Of a stretch of DNA of 64,000 bases, positions 1 to 10,077 are shown piece after piece. The stretch comes from Aliiroseovarius sp. PrR006. Its GTDB lineage: Bacteria; Pseudomonadota; Alphaproteobacteria; Rhodobacterales; Rhodobacteraceae. A model generated the notes under the pieces. The model saw only the letters and a list, made by a program, of their open reading frames with translations. It was not told where the DNA came from and did not search any database. The first letter of the stretch is position 1. Each line of letters starts with the position of its first letter. The stretch covers positions 62,001 through 126,000 of the forward strand of contig NZ_JAAGOY010000007.1 in NCBI RefSeq assembly GCF_010500215.1, in the 5' to 3' direction. A program made the position numbers and the translations under genes.

Positions 1-2
1 CA

Positions 3-389
3 ACGCGACCGGCCCCTGATCCAACCCGCGTGGAGAAATCACCCACTGCGGGCGAAACCCGCGCGGATCCGCACAACACGCAGGAACATGGCAACACGCA
101 AAGCCTGATCAGAACCGAGACGCGCGATATGCTAGCCCCGCCCCCGGATCCGGATCAGCCAGTCGGGCCGCCTCCAACCTTTCAGATGAATGTGCTTGAG
201 ATGGAGCGAGAACTGCATCAGCGTCTAGCGCAGATCGAACTGGAAAGATCATTATCAGAAGACCGAGCATCCACTTCTGTACAGGTGGCAGAGGAGGACA
301 AGGCACCCGGCGCGCCCGAGATCCCTTCGGTCGAGCCTCCAACCCAATCCGATGACCCGGTTTCGACGGAGACTCCTCAGAATTCCTGA
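3..389 (+). CDS. C-terminal part of an unknown protein (5' end outside window)
   Basis: The frame is open from the window edge to the TGA at 387-389, so this is probably the tail of a gene that starts upstream; a GTG at position 30 could also start a 119-residue protein. The visible part is rich in Pro, Glu, Ser and Thr and looks disordered, apart from a short charged stretch likely to be helical (about residues 55-80 counted from the GTG). I recognise no domain. It lies 128 bases before accB on the same strand. In many relatives aroQ precedes accB, but nothing here resembles it. The composition gives little coding proof, so it may be spurious. Confidence 0.35.
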   Translation, partial: TRPAPDPTRVEKSPTAGETRADPHNTQEHGNTQSLIRTETRDMLAPPPDPDQPVGPPPTFQMNVLEMERELHQRLAQIELERSLSEDRASTSVQVAEEDKAPGAPEIPSVEPPTQSDDPVSTETPQNS

Positions 390-517
390 CCGAATTCGGG
401 CGAATATCCATTTTCGCCATCCTTCTTGCTTTTCTCCCCTTACGTAGCGTCTTATAAGCGTTGCAAAGACACAAAGCCTGCATAGATAGACAGGCAGACA
501 CTCAAGGGCGAGGACCC

Positions 518-1015
518 ATGGCCAAGAAAAATCACGATACCGATGTGGCATTCATCGAAGCGCTGGCGAAACTGCTTCAGGAAAACGACCTGACCGAGCT
601 GGAGGTCATGCGCGATTATGGCGAAAACGACAGCCTGAACGTACGCGTCAGCCGTGCCAAAGAGGTCGTTCAGCAGATCTCCGCCCCAGTCGCTGCTGCC
701 CCTGCACCCGCAGCAGTTGCCCCTGCGGCCGCACCCGCTGCAGAAGCTCCTGCAGCTGCTTCGGACGATCCGGCAAGCCACCCCGGCGCCGTACCGTCTC
801 CGATGGTCGGCACTGCCTATCTGCAAGCCGAGCCTGGCAGCCCGTCCTTTGTTAACGTGGGCGATACCGTGTCCGAAGGCCAGACTGTTCTGATCATCGA
901 AGCGATGAAAACCATGAACCAGATCCCGGCCCCGCGCGCAGGTAAAGTTGCACGCATTCTGGTCGAAGATGGCTCGCCGGTCGAATTTGGCGCGCCGCTG
1001 ATGATCATCGAATAA
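518..1015 (+). CDS. accB: Biotin carboxyl carrier protein of acetyl-CoA carboxylase
   Basis: Carries the biotin that shuttles CO2 from AccC to the carboxyltransferase in malonyl-CoA synthesis, the first step of fatty acid synthesis. The 165-residue protein has the usual order: a helical N-terminal part, an Ala/Pro-rich linker (about 55-85) and a C-terminal biotinyl domain with the EAMK motif, whose Lys131 is the biotinylation site; Thr follows it where E. coli has Met. An in-frame ATG lies upstream at 461, but the ATG at 518 has a purine-rich ribosome site (GGGCGAGGA) and gives the usual family length. accC follows after 10 bases, so the two are co-transcribed. Confidence 0.96.
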   Translation: MAKKNHDTDVAFIEALAKLLQENDLTELEVMRDYGENDSLNVRVSRAKEVVQQISAPVAAAPAPAAVAPAAAPAAEAPAAASDDPASHPGAVPSPMVGTAYLQAEPGSPSFVNVGDTVSEGQTVLIIEAMKTMNQIPAPRAGKVARILVEDGSPVEFGAPLMIIE

Positions 1016-1025
1016 GGGGCGGATC

Positions 1026-2378
1026 ATGGCCCAATTCGATAAAATCCTGATTGCCAACCGGGGCGAGATTGCGCTGCGCGTGATCCGTGCCGCCCGCGAG
1101 ATGGGCATCAAAACCGTTGCCGTGCATTCGACCGCAGACGTGGACGCGATGCATGTGCGTATGGCAGATGAAAGCGTCTGTATCGGCCCCAACGCCGGCA
1201 CCGACAGCTATCTGTCGATCCCCGCGATCATTGCTGCCTGTGAAATCACTGGCGCGCAGGCCGTGCACCCAGGTTACGGCTTCCTGTCGGAAAACGCGAC
1301 CTTCGTGCAAGCACTGGAAGATCACGAGATCACCTTCATCGGCCCCTCGGCCGAGCACATCCGCATGATGGGCGACAAAATCACCGCGAAAGACACCGCA
1401 ATCAAACTGGGCATTCCGGTTGTTCCGGGCTCGGACGGTGGTGTTCCCGACATCGAAAGCGCGCGCAAGTCCGCAGCCGAGATGGGCTATCCGGTCATCA
1501 TCAAAGCCACCGCAGGTGGCGGTGGGCGCGGCATGAAAGTTGCCGAGACCGAGGCCGACATCGACACTGCCTTCTCGACCGCCCGTTCGGAAGCAAAAGC
1601 CGCCTTCGGCAATGACGAAGTGTATATGGAGAAATACCTCCAGAAGCCGCGTCACATCGAAGTGCAGGTCTTTGGCGACGGCCAAGGTGGTGGTGTGCAT
1701 CTGGCAGAACGCGACTGTTCGCTGCAACGTCGTCACCAGAAGGTGTTCGAAGAGGCCCCCGGCCCCTCGATCAGCCCGGAAAACCGCGAGAAGATCGGCT
1801 CGATCTGCGCCAACGCTGTGGCCGAGATGGGCTATTCCGGTGCCGGTACGATCGAATTCCTCTATGAAGATGGCGAGTTCTATTTCATCGAAATGAACAC
1901 CCGTCTGCAGGTGGAACACCCGGTCACCGAATACATCTTTGATGTCGATCTGGTCCGTGAACAGATCCTTGTGGCAGAGGGCAACAAACTGTCCTTCGCG
2001 CAGTCGGATCTGGAAGTGAAAGGTCACGCGATCGAGGTGCGTCTGAACGCCGAGCGTCTGCCGAACTTCACCCCCAGCCCAGGCAAGATCACCCAGTATC
2101 ACGCCCCCGGCGGTCTGGGTGTACGGATGGATAGCGCGCTCTATGACGGTTATTCGATCCCGCCCTATTATGACAGCCTGATCGGCAAGCTGATCGTCCA
2201 TGGCCGCGACCGGCCCGAAGCCTTGGCACGTCTAAGCCGCGCCTTGGGCGAGCTGATCATCGACGGGATCGAAACCACGGTTCCACTGTTTGATATGCTG
2301 CTGGCCGAACCTGATGTGCAATCGGGGAACTACAATATCCACTGGCTGGAACGCTGGCTGGATGAAAACATGGGGTAA
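1026..2378 (+). CDS. accC: Acetyl-CoA carboxylase, biotin carboxylase subunit
   Basis: ATP-dependent carboxylation of biotin on AccB using bicarbonate. The 450 residues match the family length. Visible are the N-terminal NRGEIA motif, the glycine-rich ATP lid GGGGRGMK (residues 164-171), the catalytic region around [14 protein letters not shown] and the [10 protein letters not shown] segment. It sits 10 bases after accB and 6 bases before aat, so a three-gene operon is likely. The antisense strand also carries a long open frame, which is a composition shadow. Confidence 0.97.
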   Translation: MAQFDKILIANRGEIALRVIRAAREMGIKTVAVHSTADVDAMHVRMADESVCIGPNAGTDSYLSIPAIIAACEITGAQAVHPGYGFLSENATFVQALEDHEITFIGPSAEHIRMMGDKITAKDTAIKLGIPVVPGSDGGVPDIESARKSAAEMGYPVIIKATAGGGGRGMKVAETEADIDTAFSTARSEAKAAFGNDEVYMEKYLQKPRHIEVQVFGDGQGGGVHLAERDCSLQRRHQKVFEEAPGPSISPENREKIGSICANAVAEMGYSGAGTIEFLYEDGEFYFIEMNTRLQVEHPVTEYIFDVDLVREQILVAEGNKLSFAQSDLEVKGHAIEVRLNAERLPNFTPSPGKITQYHAPGGLGVRMDSALYDGYSIPPYYDSLIGKLIVHGRDRPEALARLSRALGELIIDGIETTVPLFDMLLAEPDVQSGNYNIHWLERWLDENMG

Positions 2379-2384
2379 GGGCCA

Positions 2385-3035
2385 TTGGCCCACCCCACCC
2401 CTCCTCCTCTAACTGCTGAGTTGCTGTTGAAAGCCTATGCCATGGGGGTCTTTCCCATGGCCGAGGGGCGCGACGACCCCGAGGTCTTCTGGGTCGATCC
2501 AAAGCTTCGCGGGATCTTCCCGCTGGACGGCTTTCACATCTCGCGCAGCCTTGCCCGCACCATCCAACGCTCACCCTTCCAGGTCACGCTGAACCGCGAC
2601 TTTGCGGGGACGGTTGCAGGCTGTGCCGATCGGGACGAGACTTGGATCAACGACACGATCTTCGCGCTGTATGAACAGTTGCACAAGATGGGCCATGCCC
2701 ATTCGCTTGAACTGTGGGAGGGCGACGCGCTGATCGGGGGCGTCTACGGGGTTACACTTGGCGGCGCCTTCTTTGGGGAAAGCATGTTCTCGCGCCGTCG
2801 GGACGCGTCAAAGATCGCGCTGGCCTATCTGGTGGCCCATCTGCGTGCCTGTGGCTTCACGCTATTCGACACCCAGTTCCTGACCCCGCACTTGGCCAGT
2901 TTAGGCGCGGTCGAAATTCCGCGCGCGGAGTACCATCAACTATTGAGACACGCGTTGGAGGTCCAGGCCGACCTGACAGGCCGCCCGCTTCCGGACGCCT
3001 ATTCCGTGGTGCAGCGTAGCACCCAGACGTCATAG
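2385..3035 (+). CDS. aat: Leucyl/phenylalanyl-tRNA--protein transferase
   Basis: Adds Leu or Phe from aminoacyl-tRNA to N-terminal Arg or Lys of proteins, creating a bacterial N-degron that ClpS passes to ClpAP. The 216 residues cover the whole family fold: [11 protein letters not shown] near the start, [21 protein letters not shown], then [21 protein letters not shown], and near the C-terminus [17 protein letters not shown]. The start is a TTG at 2385, because the next Met falls inside the conserved AYAMG motif. The gene follows accC after 6 bases. Its last 37 bases overlap the end of the convergent DUF2155 gene. Confidence 0.94.
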   Translation: MAHPTPPPLTAELLLKAYAMGVFPMAEGRDDPEVFWVDPKLRGIFPLDGFHISRSLARTIQRSPFQVTLNRDFAGTVAGCADRDETWINDTIFALYEQLHKMGHAHSLELWEGDALIGGVYGVTLGGAFFGESMFSRRRDASKIALAYLVAHLRACGFTLFDTQFLTPHLASLGAVEIPRAEYHQLLRHALEVQADLTGRPLPDAYSVVQRSTQTS

Positions 3036-3358
3036 CGCGGGTGATCCAAGGCGTTCAACGCGGGTGAGGATGCGATCATCCAGCCTTCGAACGTGGTCTC
3101 TTCTGCATTGCCGTTGCGCACCACCAGCCACGCAAAAGCGTCGCCCGAGGGGTTGTCGGTGGGATAGCGGCATTCGCCCAAGGTGACACGCAGGCGCCCC
3201 AGCTCGACCGTGTCGCCCACATTCATCTTGAAATCCACGGGGGTGCCAGACACCTTGTCCAGCCCACGCAGAAGGGCTCCGGACGCCTTGGCGGTTTCAG
3301 CCCAAGCCGTGCTGGCCGCAAACAGAGCGGTGAACAGGATCACTGCTGCGCGGATCAC
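2999..3358 (-). CDS. DUF2155 family exported protein
   Basis: A 119-residue protein with a clear N-terminal signal peptide (hydrophobic core about residues 4-18, AWA cleavage site) followed by the DUF2155 domain. Typical segments are [36 protein letters not shown] and the conserved [27 protein letters not shown]. Function is unknown; it is probably periplasmic. Its ATG overlaps the mlaD stop by four bases, so it is translated with mlaD. NDUFA12-mlaD-DUF2155 is a familiar alphaproteobacterial order. The 3' end overlaps aat on the opposite strand. Confidence 0.9.
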   Translation of the reverse strand: MIRAAVILFTALFAASTAWAETAKASGALLRGLDKVSGTPVDFKMNVGDTVELGRLRVTLGECRYPTDNPSGDAFAWLVVRNGNAEETTFEGWMIASSPALNALDHPRYDVWVLRCTTE

Positions 3359-3813
3359 TCGGCGCTACCCTCGCCACCGGCGACGTATTTCAGCAGAAGT
3401 TGCACAAGGCTGACCGAGCCTTGGGTGTCTTCGATCTCGGCGCCCGGCTCCAGATTGAAGGGCGACCCGCCGGGCAGAAGCTCGACGAAATTGCCACCCA
3501 GAAGCCCCTCGGACGAGATGATGATCGCAGTGTCCTCCGGCAAAGCCACGTCAGACTGAACGGTGAAATCGGCGTCGGCTCGGAACGTGTCAGGGTTCAG
3601 TGTGATGTCGGTCACGGTGCCTACCTTCACGCCGCCCAGTCGCACATCCGTCCCGATCGAAATGCCATCCGCCGTGCGGAAAGAGGCGGTGTAGCTGTTG
3701 GTCGTCCCCGACCCAGACAGGCCCACAATCTGGCCCGCATACATCAGGAACCCGATGGCAACCGCCAGCACGATGCTACCGGTGACGACTTCGGTTGTGT
3801 GGGTGTTACTCAT
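3355..3813 (-). CDS. mlaD: Outer-membrane lipid asymmetry protein MlaD
   Basis: Periplasmic MCE-domain protein anchored in the inner membrane; in the Mla system it forms the ring through which phospholipids pass between the membranes. The 152 residues show one N-terminal transmembrane helix (about 10-30) and an MCE domain (about 38-118) with the family stretches ISIGTDVRLGGVKVGTV and SSEGLLGGNFVELLPGG. The rest of the Mla operon (mlaE, mlaF) is not adjacent, which is usual in this order. It shares an ATGA overlap with the DUF2155 gene and follows NDUFA12 after 45 bases. Confidence 0.93.
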   Translation of the reverse strand: MSNTHTTEVVTGSIVLAVAIGFLMYAGQIVGLSGSGTTNSYTASFRTADGISIGTDVRLGGVKVGTVTDITLNPDTFRADADFTVQSDVALPEDTAIIISSEGLLGGNFVELLPGGSPFNLEPGAEIEDTQGSVSLVQLLLKYVAGGEGSAE

Positions 3814-3858
3814 ACGAAACTTCCCTCGTTCCGGGGGCTGATCGACGAATTGGTGCGC

Positions 3859-4230
3859 TTATTCCGGCTGCCACGCTTCATAGTCGTTCCGCTCGGCCGG
3901 GGTGGCCTGACGCAAGGACCCAACAGGCGCATAGGCCATCGCGGTGCCGGTCAGGTTGTCCTGATGCGGCTTTTCCCAGCCCTTATGGGCCAGAGGCTTG
4001 TCTTCCGGGCAGTTGTCGAAGGTGTGGTGCAGCCAACCATGCCATTCGGGGCTGACGCGGCTTGCCTCGGGCTCGCCGTTATAGATCACCCAGCGGCGGC
4101 TGTCGTCCTGATTGCGATAGAAGACGTTACCTTGATCATCCTGCCCGACTTTCACGCCCTTGCGGCGGGTGAACAGCCAGGTTCCGATCGTCTCACTGTG
4201 GTACCATGTCAGAAGCGAAAGAAGCCGCAT
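3859..4230 (-). CDS. NDUFA12-family accessory subunit of NADH:ubiquinone oxidoreductase
   Basis: The 123-residue protein matches the NDUFA12 (B17.2) family of alphaproteobacterial complex I accessory subunits. Recognisable parts are [22 protein letters not shown] near the start, GNVFYRN, then [28 protein letters not shown], and a C-terminal [19 protein letters not shown]. It binds the peripheral arm of complex I on the cytoplasmic side and helps assembly. It is the first gene of a three-gene minus-strand set with mlaD and DUF2155, away from the main nuo operon. Confidence 0.92.
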   Translation of the reverse strand: MRLLSLLTWYHSETIGTWLFTRRKGVKVGQDDQGNVFYRNQDDSRRWVIYNGEPEASRVSPEWHGWLHHTFDNCPEDKPLAHKGWEKPHQDNLTGTAMAYAPVGSLRQATPAERNDYEAWQPE

Positions 4231-4358
4231 GTCGATCTCCGAAATTTCTTACACTTGATATGGCCCAAGCTGGTGCGAAGGTCCAGAGCTTTGCCTTCCA
4301 ATCCACGATCCTTGCGCGATTTGAAGCCAGTTTCACACAAAGCGACACCCCAAAAGGA

Positions 4359-4385
4359 AAAGCCACCGCACGAGGCGATGGCTTT
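4359..4385 (-). terminator. Rho-independent terminator after clpX
   Basis: Arms AAAGCCACCGC (4359-4369) and GCGATGGCTTT (4375-4385) pair with one mismatch around a 5-base loop. On the minus strand the hairpin runs into TTTTCCTTTT. It lies about 30 bases beyond the clpX stop. Confidence 0.75.
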
Positions 4386-4414
4386 GTAATGCTTTTGGGA
4401 ATCAGTTTGCGCGC

Positions 4415-5683
4415 TTAGCTGGCGGTCACTTCTTCCTTCGCGGCGTCCGCGTAAATGATCAGCGGCTTCGCGTCCGAGGTCACCGCCTCGTCATTCACGA
4501 CAACCTCGTCCACATTCTCCAGGCCCGGCAGGTCGAACATCGTGTCCAGCAGGATGTCTTCCATGATCGAGCGCAGCCCGCGTGCACCGGTCTTGCGTTC
4601 GATGGCGCGTTTCGCGATGGCCTTCAGCGCGTCTTCGGTGAAGGTTAGCTGCGCATCTTCCAGTTCAAACAGGCGCTGGTATTGTTTGACCAGAGCATTC
4701 TTCGGCGCGGTCAGGATGGTGACCAGAGCTTCCGCATCCAGATCTTCCAACGTTGCAATCACCGGCAGACGACCAACGAATTCCGGGATCAGACCGAATT
4801 TCAGCAGATCTTCCGGCTCAAGCTCTTTGAACAGCTCGCCAACACCGCGGTCATCATTTTCACGCACGTCAGCACCAAAGCCCATAGCCGAGCCCTTGCC
4901 GCGCTGCGCGATGATCTTGTCCAGACCAGCGAACGCACCACCACAAATGAACAAGATGTTCGTGGTGTCCACTTGCAGGAATTCCTGCTGCGGGTGCTTC
5001 CGGCCACCTTGCGGCGGAACCGAAGCCACGGTGCCTTCCATGATTTTCAGCAGCGCTTGCTGTACGCCCTCGCCCGACACGTCGCGGGTGATCGAGGGGT
5101 TGTCCGACTTGCGGGTGATCTTGTCGACCTCGTCGATATAGACGATGCCGCGCTGCGCACGTTCCACATTGTATTCGGACGCCTGCAACAGCTTCAGAAT
5201 GATGTTTTCCACGTCCTCGCCCACGTAACCGGCTTCGGTCAGCGTTGTGGCGTCGGCCATGGTGAAGGGCACGTCCAGAATGCGCGCCAGCGTTTGGGCC
5301 AGCAACGTCTTACCGCAGCCCGTCGGGCCGATCAGCATGATGTTGGACTTCGCCAGCTCGATCTCGTCGCCATTCGCGGCGGCATGATTCAGACGTTTAT
5401 AGTGGTTGTGCACCGCCACAGACAGCACGCGTTTTGCATGCCCCTGCCCGATCACATAGTCGTCCAGAACCTGGCAAATCTCGGAAGGTGTCGGCACACC
5501 CTCGGATGACTTCAGCCCCGACGACTTGGTTTCTTCACGGATGATATCCATGCATAGCTCGACACATTCATCACAGATAAACACCGTCGGCCCCGCAATC
5601 AGCTTGCGCACCTCGTGCTGGCTTTTGCCGCAGAACGAGCAGTAAAGCGTGTTCTTGCTGTCACCAGAGGAATTATTCGCCAT
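4415..5683 (-). CDS. clpX: ATP-dependent Clp protease ATP-binding subunit ClpX
   Basis: AAA+ unfoldase that recognises substrates and threads them into ClpP. All landmarks are present in 422 residues: the N-terminal zinc finger (Cys15, Cys18, Cys37, Cys40), Walker A GPTGCGKT (119-126), the GYVG pore loop (about 152-155), Walker B IVYIDE (180-185), the RKH loop in [10 protein letters not shown], and the C-terminal sensor-2 region with [13 protein letters not shown]. It lies 135 bases downstream of clpP on the same strand, the standard order. A weak hairpin (5791-5815) sits in the gap. Confidence 0.98.
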   Translation of the reverse strand: MANNSSGDSKNTLYCSFCGKSQHEVRKLIAGPTVFICDECVELCMDIIREETKSSGLKSSEGVPTPSEICQVLDDYVIGQGHAKRVLSVAVHNHYKRLNHAAANGDEIELAKSNIMLIGPTGCGKTLLAQTLARILDVPFTMADATTLTEAGYVGEDVENIILKLLQASEYNVERAQRGIVYIDEVDKITRKSDNPSITRDVSGEGVQQALLKIMEGTVASVPPQGGRKHPQQEFLQVDTTNILFICGGAFAGLDKIIAQRGKGSAMGFGADVRENDDRGVGELFKELEPEDLLKFGLIPEFVGRLPVIATLEDLDAEALVTILTAPKNALVKQYQRLFELEDAQLTFTEDALKAIAKRAIERKTGARGLRSIMEDILLDTMFDLPGLENVDEVVVNDEAVTSDAKPLIIYADAAKEEVTAS

Positions 5684-5818
5684 AGTCCAGTCCCATTCGG
5701 CCGGATACCGACCCCGTTAAGCCCTTCCGGGCGGTCTTTTGCCCCTATCCCCAGCTTAGGCTAGGGATGGAACAGGTACAATCAGCTTTTTGAAAGGCCC
5801 ATGACGGGCCCTTCAAGA

Positions 5819-6451
5819 TCAGGCCTCGGCGTCGTCGCCTTTGGCACGGTTCTCGACGATCTCGTCGATCAGGCCCCAGTCTTTGGCGGCTTGCGGATCC
5901 ATGAAGTTGTCACGCTCAAGCGCGTCTACCACAGCTTCCATCTTCTGACCGGTATGCTTTACATAGATCCCGTTCAGGCGATCCTTCAGCTTCTGGGTTT
6001 CCTGCGCGTGGATCATGATGTCCGTCGCCTGACCCTGATAGCCACCGGACGGCTGGTGCACCATGATGCGCGAGTTCGGAAGCGAGAAACGCATGCCGCT
6101 TTCACCTGCGGCCAGCAGCAGCGATCCCATCGACGCGGCTTGTCCGATCACCAGGGTCGATACTTTGGGCTTGATGTATTGCATCGTATCATAGATCGAC
6201 AGACCCGAGGTCACCACGCCGCCGGGCGAGTTGATATACATCGAAATCTCTTTGTTCGGGTTCTCAGCCTCGAGGTGCAGCAGCTGCGCCACGATCAGGC
6301 TGGACATCCCATCATGCACCGGGCCGGACAGGAAAATGATCCGTTCCTTCAACAGGCGCGAGAAAATGTCATAGGCCCGTTCCCCGCGCGAGGTCTGCTC
6401 GACCACCATCGGGACAAGGGTGTTCATATAGGTATCAATCGGATCGTGCAT
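5819..6451 (-). CDS. clpP: ATP-dependent Clp protease proteolytic subunit
   Basis: Serine peptidase that forms the double heptameric chamber of ClpXP and ClpAP. The 210-residue form starting at the ATG at 6451 matches family length; the open frame runs 38 codons further upstream but that part is unlike ClpP. The catalytic triad is Ser107 (GQAASMGS), His132 (MVHQPSGG) and Asp181 (ERDNFMD), with the spacings of 25 and 49 residues seen in E. coli. clpX follows on the same strand. Confidence 0.97.
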   Translation of the reverse strand: MHDPIDTYMNTLVPMVVEQTSRGERAYDIFSRLLKERIIFLSGPVHDGMSSLIVAQLLHLEAENPNKEISMYINSPGGVVTSGLSIYDTMQYIKPKVSTLVIGQAASMGSLLLAAGESGMRFSLPNSRIMVHQPSGGYQGQATDIMIHAQETQKLKDRLNGIYVKHTGQKMEAVVDALERDNFMDPQAAKDWGLIDEIVENRAKGDDAEA

Positions 6452-6643
6452 GTCGCCTGCTTTCTCTTCGCGCCAAAGCCCGTTCTGGGCACCTGATGCC
6501 AACCTAGTCCTGTGTTTGGGGGGCTGCAAGGGGCCGAAACGACCCGGCTGCGAACTCCGCCACACATTTCCGACAGAGTTGCCGAAAAACGGTTAATAAA
6601 TTCCTCTTCCGCGCGCCGTCCCGACAACAATTTGCAAAAGAAA

Positions 6644-6662
6644 AGGCGCCACAAAGGCGCCT
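6644..6662 (-). terminator. Terminator at the end of the ABC importer operon
   Basis: Perfect 7-bp stem, AGGCGCC (6644-6650) and GGCGCCT (6656-6662), with loop ACAAA. On the minus strand it is followed by TTTTCTTTT. It closes the importer operon that ends at 6689. Confidence 0.85.
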
Positions 6663-6688
6663 GATCTTTTGCAGTTTTTCCGTTCTTA

Positions 6689-7540
6689 TCAGCCCGGGGA
6701 CATCCCGCGCAGGCGCTCGGAGCGGCGGCGCAGCAGTTCGACCGTGGTCAGAAGGGCGATCGAGATGACCACCAGGATGGTTGCAACCGCCAGAATGGTC
6801 GGGCTGATCTGCTCACGCAGGCCGGTGAACATCTGCCATGGCAGCGTCTGCTGCTTGGCCGAACCCACGAAGATCACCACAACAACTTCGTCGAACGACG
6901 TGATGAAGGCAAACAGCGCACCCGAGATCACGCCCGGCAGGATCAGCGGCATCTGCACACGGAAGAAAGTGGTCACAGGGTCCGCGCCCATATTCGCAGC
7001 CGCACGGGTCAGCGAGCGGTCAAAGCCCACCAGCGTTGCGGTCACAGTGATGATCACGAAGGGGATACCCAGCGCGGCGTGCGCCAGAACTACGCCCCAG
7101 TAAGTGCCAGCCAGACCGATGCGGGAATAGAAGAAGTACATCCCCGCCGCCGAGATAATCAGCGGAACAATCATCGGCGAGATCAGCGTTGCCATGATGG
7201 CGCGGCGTGCCGGTACGTGCGGTTGGCTCAGACCGATCGCGGCCAAGGTGCCCAGCGATACCGACAGAAGCGTTGCAGCCGGTGCAATCTTGACCGAGTT
7301 CCACAGGGCGTCTTGCCAGTCGGGGTTCGAAAAGAAGTCACGATAGTGCTTCAGCGAATAACCTGCCGGATCGAGGCTCAGCATCTCTTTCGTAAAGGTG
7401 AAGAAGTCCTGCGAGTTGAAGCTGAGCGGGATCACCACAACGATGGGAGCAATCAGGAAGAAGAAGATCAACCCACAGATCACGCGGAAGGTATAGTGCC
7501 AGACCCGCTGGCCGGTGCTTGCATATGGAGGAAGTGCCAT
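6689..7540 (-). CDS. ABC transporter permease, polyamine-type (PotC-like)
   Basis: Inner-membrane permease of 283 residues with six predicted transmembrane segments. The binding-protein-dependent transport signature that docks the ATPase lies around ANMGADPVTTFFRVQMPLILPGVISG (about residues 185-210). Size and order match PotC/PotI. It is the last gene of a minus-strand operon with the PotB-like permease 5 bases upstream, and a strong terminator follows. Substrate cannot be read from the sequence. The location downstream of creatinase suggests creatine or another guanidino compound, but polyamines are equally possible by homology. Confidence 0.9.
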   Translation of the reverse strand: MALPPYASTGQRVWHYTFRVICGLIFFFLIAPIVVVIPLSFNSQDFFTFTKEMLSLDPAGYSLKHYRDFFSNPDWQDALWNSVKIAPAATLLSVSLGTLAAIGLSQPHVPARRAIMATLISPMIVPLIISAAGMYFFYSRIGLAGTYWGVVLAHAALGIPFVIITVTATLVGFDRSLTRAAANMGADPVTTFFRVQMPLILPGVISGALFAFITSFDEVVVVIFVGSAKQQTLPWQMFTGLREQISPTILAVATILVVISIALLTTVELLRRRSERLRGMSPG

Positions 7541-7545
7541 GTCCG

Positions 7546-8820
7546 TTACCCCAGCTTCACGTTGTCAATGCCGACGATCTTGTCATAGGCCCAGTAAAGA
7601 CCCAAAACGACCGCCAGAAGGATTGCGCCCAGTGCCGAGGCCAGACCCCAGTTCAGCGAGCTTGAGATGTGGAAGGCAATCTGGTTCGAAATGAACGTGC
7701 CTTTCGTACCCCCGACCAAGGCCGGTGTGATGTAGTACCCGATCGCCAGAATGAAGACGAGGATCGAGCCTGCGCCAATACCCGGAATTGTCAGCGGGAA
7801 GTAAACCCTCCAGAACGCGGTCCAGTCAGTTGCGCCAAGGCTTTTCGCTGCGCGCAGATAGCTGGGGGGAATGGTCTGCATCACCGAATACATCGGCAGG
7901 ATCATGAACGGCAGCAGAATGTGTGTCATTGCCACGATGGTACCGAACTGGTTGTTGATGATCACAAGTCGTGCGCTGTCATCCACAAGGCCGACCCAGA
8001 CAAGGATGTCGTTAATCACCCCCTGTTGTTGCAGCAGGATTTTCCAAGCCGAAGTCCGCACCAGAAGGGATGTCCAGAAGGGCAGCAACACAAGGATCAT
8101 CAGAATATTAGCCTGGCGCATTGGAAGGTTCGCCAGGATCCATGCCACCGGATAGGCCAGCAGGATACAGCAGACCGTAATCGCCAACGACATCCACAGT
8201 GTCCGTCCCAACAGGTTCATATAGATCCGCTCGGCTTCCGGACGCATCTCAGCCCCGTCAGGACCAACGCGCATATCCACAGCATTCAGGAAGTAACCCG
8301 AAGTGACAGGCGGCGAATAGGTCTGGATCGTGCGCCAATTGCCGACGTCTCCCCAGCCTTTATTGATGTCGATCAGCTCTTCCTTCCACGAGCTCACGCC
8401 CTCGAGGTCGAACTTCTTCGCCTTACGTCCGGTTTTACGAAACAGCGAGGAAATCCCCGGGTTCTCATAGTTCAGACGTGTGCCGACTTTGGTATGTGTC
8501 TTCGCAGCAGCAGCTTCTTTCAGGTCGGCTGCCATCGCCGCATATACGGCTTCGCTTGGCAGATCTCCTGAATCGGCATCCCAATCCGCCAGCGCCACCA
8601 CCGTGCGCGGTAGCGTATCGGTGACGATCCCGTTCTTGACCGAGCGATACAGCATATCGGCAACCGGCAGGATGAAACTGATCAGAATGAACAGCAAAAG
8701 TGGTGCAATCAGCAGCAGCGCTCGCATTTTCTGTCGGCGGAGCGCCCGCGCAAGACTGCGCTTCAGCGGCGTTCCATCTGCGGCCAGAACCGGGCCGCCG
8801 GTATCAGTTGTATCGCTCAT
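7546..8820 (-). CDS. ABC transporter permease, polyamine-type (PotB-like) with long periplasmic loop
   Basis: 424 residues, longer than the roughly 285 of PotB. The extra length is a soluble stretch between the first transmembrane helix (about 33-53) and the second (near 207), about 150 residues rich in charged amino acids and probably periplasmic. After it come five more helices and the EAA-type loop around LRAAKSLGATDWTAFWRVYFPLTIPGI. Long-loop PotB homologues are common in Rhodobacterales. It partners with the next permease (5-base gap) and the upstream binding protein (113-base gap with a hairpin). Confidence 0.9.
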   Translation of the reverse strand: MSDTTDTGGPVLAADGTPLKRSLARALRRQKMRALLLIAPLLLFILISFILPVADMLYRSVKNGIVTDTLPRTVVALADWDADSGDLPSEAVYAAMAADLKEAAAAKTHTKVGTRLNYENPGISSLFRKTGRKAKKFDLEGVSSWKEELIDINKGWGDVGNWRTIQTYSPPVTSGYFLNAVDMRVGPDGAEMRPEAERIYMNLLGRTLWMSLAITVCCILLAYPVAWILANLPMRQANILMILVLLPFWTSLLVRTSAWKILLQQQGVINDILVWVGLVDDSARLVIINNQFGTIVAMTHILLPFMILPMYSVMQTIPPSYLRAAKSLGATDWTAFWRVYFPLTIPGIGAGSILVFILAIGYYITPALVGGTKGTFISNQIAFHISSSLNWGLASALGAILLAVVLGLYWAYDKIVGIDNVKLG

Positions 8821-8900
8821 ATCTTCCCTGTCGGCTGTTGCCGTTTCTTGGTTTCAGTCAGGTAAATTGACAAACAAATCAGATAGAAAAATAGGGTGGT

Positions 8901-8924
8901 GAAGGAGGCCCGAAGGCCCCCTTC
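8901..8924 (-). terminator. Intercistronic hairpin between binding protein and permease genes
   Basis: GAAGGAGGCC (8901-8910) pairs with GGCCCCCTTC with one mismatch around a very short loop. On the minus strand the T-rich stretch is about 10 bases beyond the stem, so it is more likely an attenuator or mRNA-stabilising hairpin than a full terminator. It would let the binding protein be made in excess of the permeases. Confidence 0.6.
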
Positions 8925-8933
8925 GCATTCATA

Positions 8934-10040
8934 TTACTTGGCCAGCCAAGCTTCGAACTTAGCGTTCAGATCGTCACGGTTGTCTGCCCACCATTCGTAG
9001 TCATACACGTGAACGTTGCCCGAGTTTGCCGGGTCGGTCGGCATGTGCGGAGCCATGTCGATGCCCAGTTCGGCGTGCTTACCAACCAGCGGAGCCGACG
9101 ATGCACGGGCCGGGCCGTACGAGATGTAGGCAGCCTGGTCAGCCAGACGCTGGGTGTCGGTTGCGAACTTCAGGAAGTCCATGACGCGTGCTTTGCGATC
9201 TGCGGGCAGACCAGCAGGAACAACCCAACCGTCAAGGTCAAACGACTGCATGTCCCACAGCATTTCGATCGGCTGGTTCTGTTCGGCGATGGCCGAGAAC
9301 AGGCGACCGTTGAAGGTCGAACCGAAGACAACTTCGCCGTCAGCCAACAGCTGCGGGGTTTCTGCACCAGCAGTCCACCAGACAACCTGGTCCTTGATGG
9401 TGTCCAGCTTGGCCAGAGCACGCTCCATGCCACCGTCTGCACCCAGAACGTCATAGATTTCGTCCTTGGCAACGCCGTCACAGTACAGAGCCCATTCTAC
9501 GTTGTCGATCGGACGCTTCTGCAGCGAGCGCTTGCCCGGCCAAGTGTCCAGATCGAAGATTGCGCAGACGCTGTCAGGCTTGGTTTCGCCGACCAGATCT
9601 TTGCGGTAGCCGAAAGTGGTCGAGTAAACGATCTGCGGTACAAAGCAGTCCGATACCAGCAGGTCGCCGAAGTCGTCCGAAGCCGAGGTGCCATCGGGGG
9701 CAGCGGCCAGATCTTCGTCGTGGTTCAGTTCTTCGGCCAGACCTTCGTCGCACAGACGCATCGAGTCCGACGCAACAGCGTCAACCAGATCCCAGGTGAC
9801 GTTGCCAGCTTCGTTCATGGCGCGCAGCTTGGCCACAGCTTCTGCCGAGCTTTCGTCCCAGGTCACTTTAACCTCGGGGTGCATTTCCAGATACGGTTCG
9901 ACATAGGCCTTAACCTGGCTGGCCTGATAAGCACCACCCCAGGACACCAGCGTCAGTTCGTTGGCCATATCCTCGGCGGTTGCCACGTTACCGGCAAGCG
10001 TCAGGGCCGAGGTGGCCATAAACATCTTCGCAAGTTTCAT
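8934..10040 (-). CDS. Extracellular solute-binding protein, PotD/PotF-like
   Basis: Periplasmic binding protein of the spermidine/putrescine type (368 residues). It has an N-terminal signal peptide (about 1-22, cleavage near ATA-ED) and the family opening ELTLVSWGGAYQASQVKAYVEPY, then ending with DYEWWADNRDDLNAKFEAWLAK. It should capture the substrate for the two permeases downstream. Four Cys residues (in MRLCDEG, SDCFVP, SVCAIF and YCDG) could form disulfides, which is more than usual for PotD. Substrate unknown; it is encoded between the ATPase and permease genes of one operon. Confidence 0.9.
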   Translation of the reverse strand: MKLAKMFMATSALTLAGNVATAEDMANELTLVSWGGAYQASQVKAYVEPYLEMHPEVKVTWDESSAEAVAKLRAMNEAGNVTWDLVDAVASDSMRLCDEGLAEELNHDEDLAAAPDGTSASDDFGDLLVSDCFVPQIVYSTTFGYRKDLVGETKPDSVCAIFDLDTWPGKRSLQKRPIDNVEWALYCDGVAKDEIYDVLGADGGMERALAKLDTIKDQVVWWTAGAETPQLLADGEVVFGSTFNGRLFSAIAEQNQPIEMLWDMQSFDLDGWVVPAGLPADRKARVMDFLKFATDTQRLADQAAYISYGPARASSAPLVGKHAELGIDMAPHMPTDPANSGNVHVYDYEWWADNRDDLNAKFEAWLAK

Positions 10041-10077
10041 ACTCTAATTCTCCCTAGTTATCCCGTTTGATTTGTCG

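Noticed and set aside
426-458. TTGCTT and TATAAG upstream of accB as promoter
   Set aside because: The spacing of about 21 bases is too long for a standard sigma-70 promoter.
1005-2201. 398-codon open frame antisense to accC
   Set aside because: Shadow of accC; His- and Asp-rich with no recognisable domain.
3400-4389. 329-codon plus-strand frame over mlaD and the NDUFA12 gene
   Set aside because: Antisense of two well-recognised genes; no ribosome site.
5791-5815. Hairpin between clpP and clpX as a terminator
   Set aside because: Stem is imperfect and no T-run follows on the minus strand, so clpX is likely co-transcribed at least partly.
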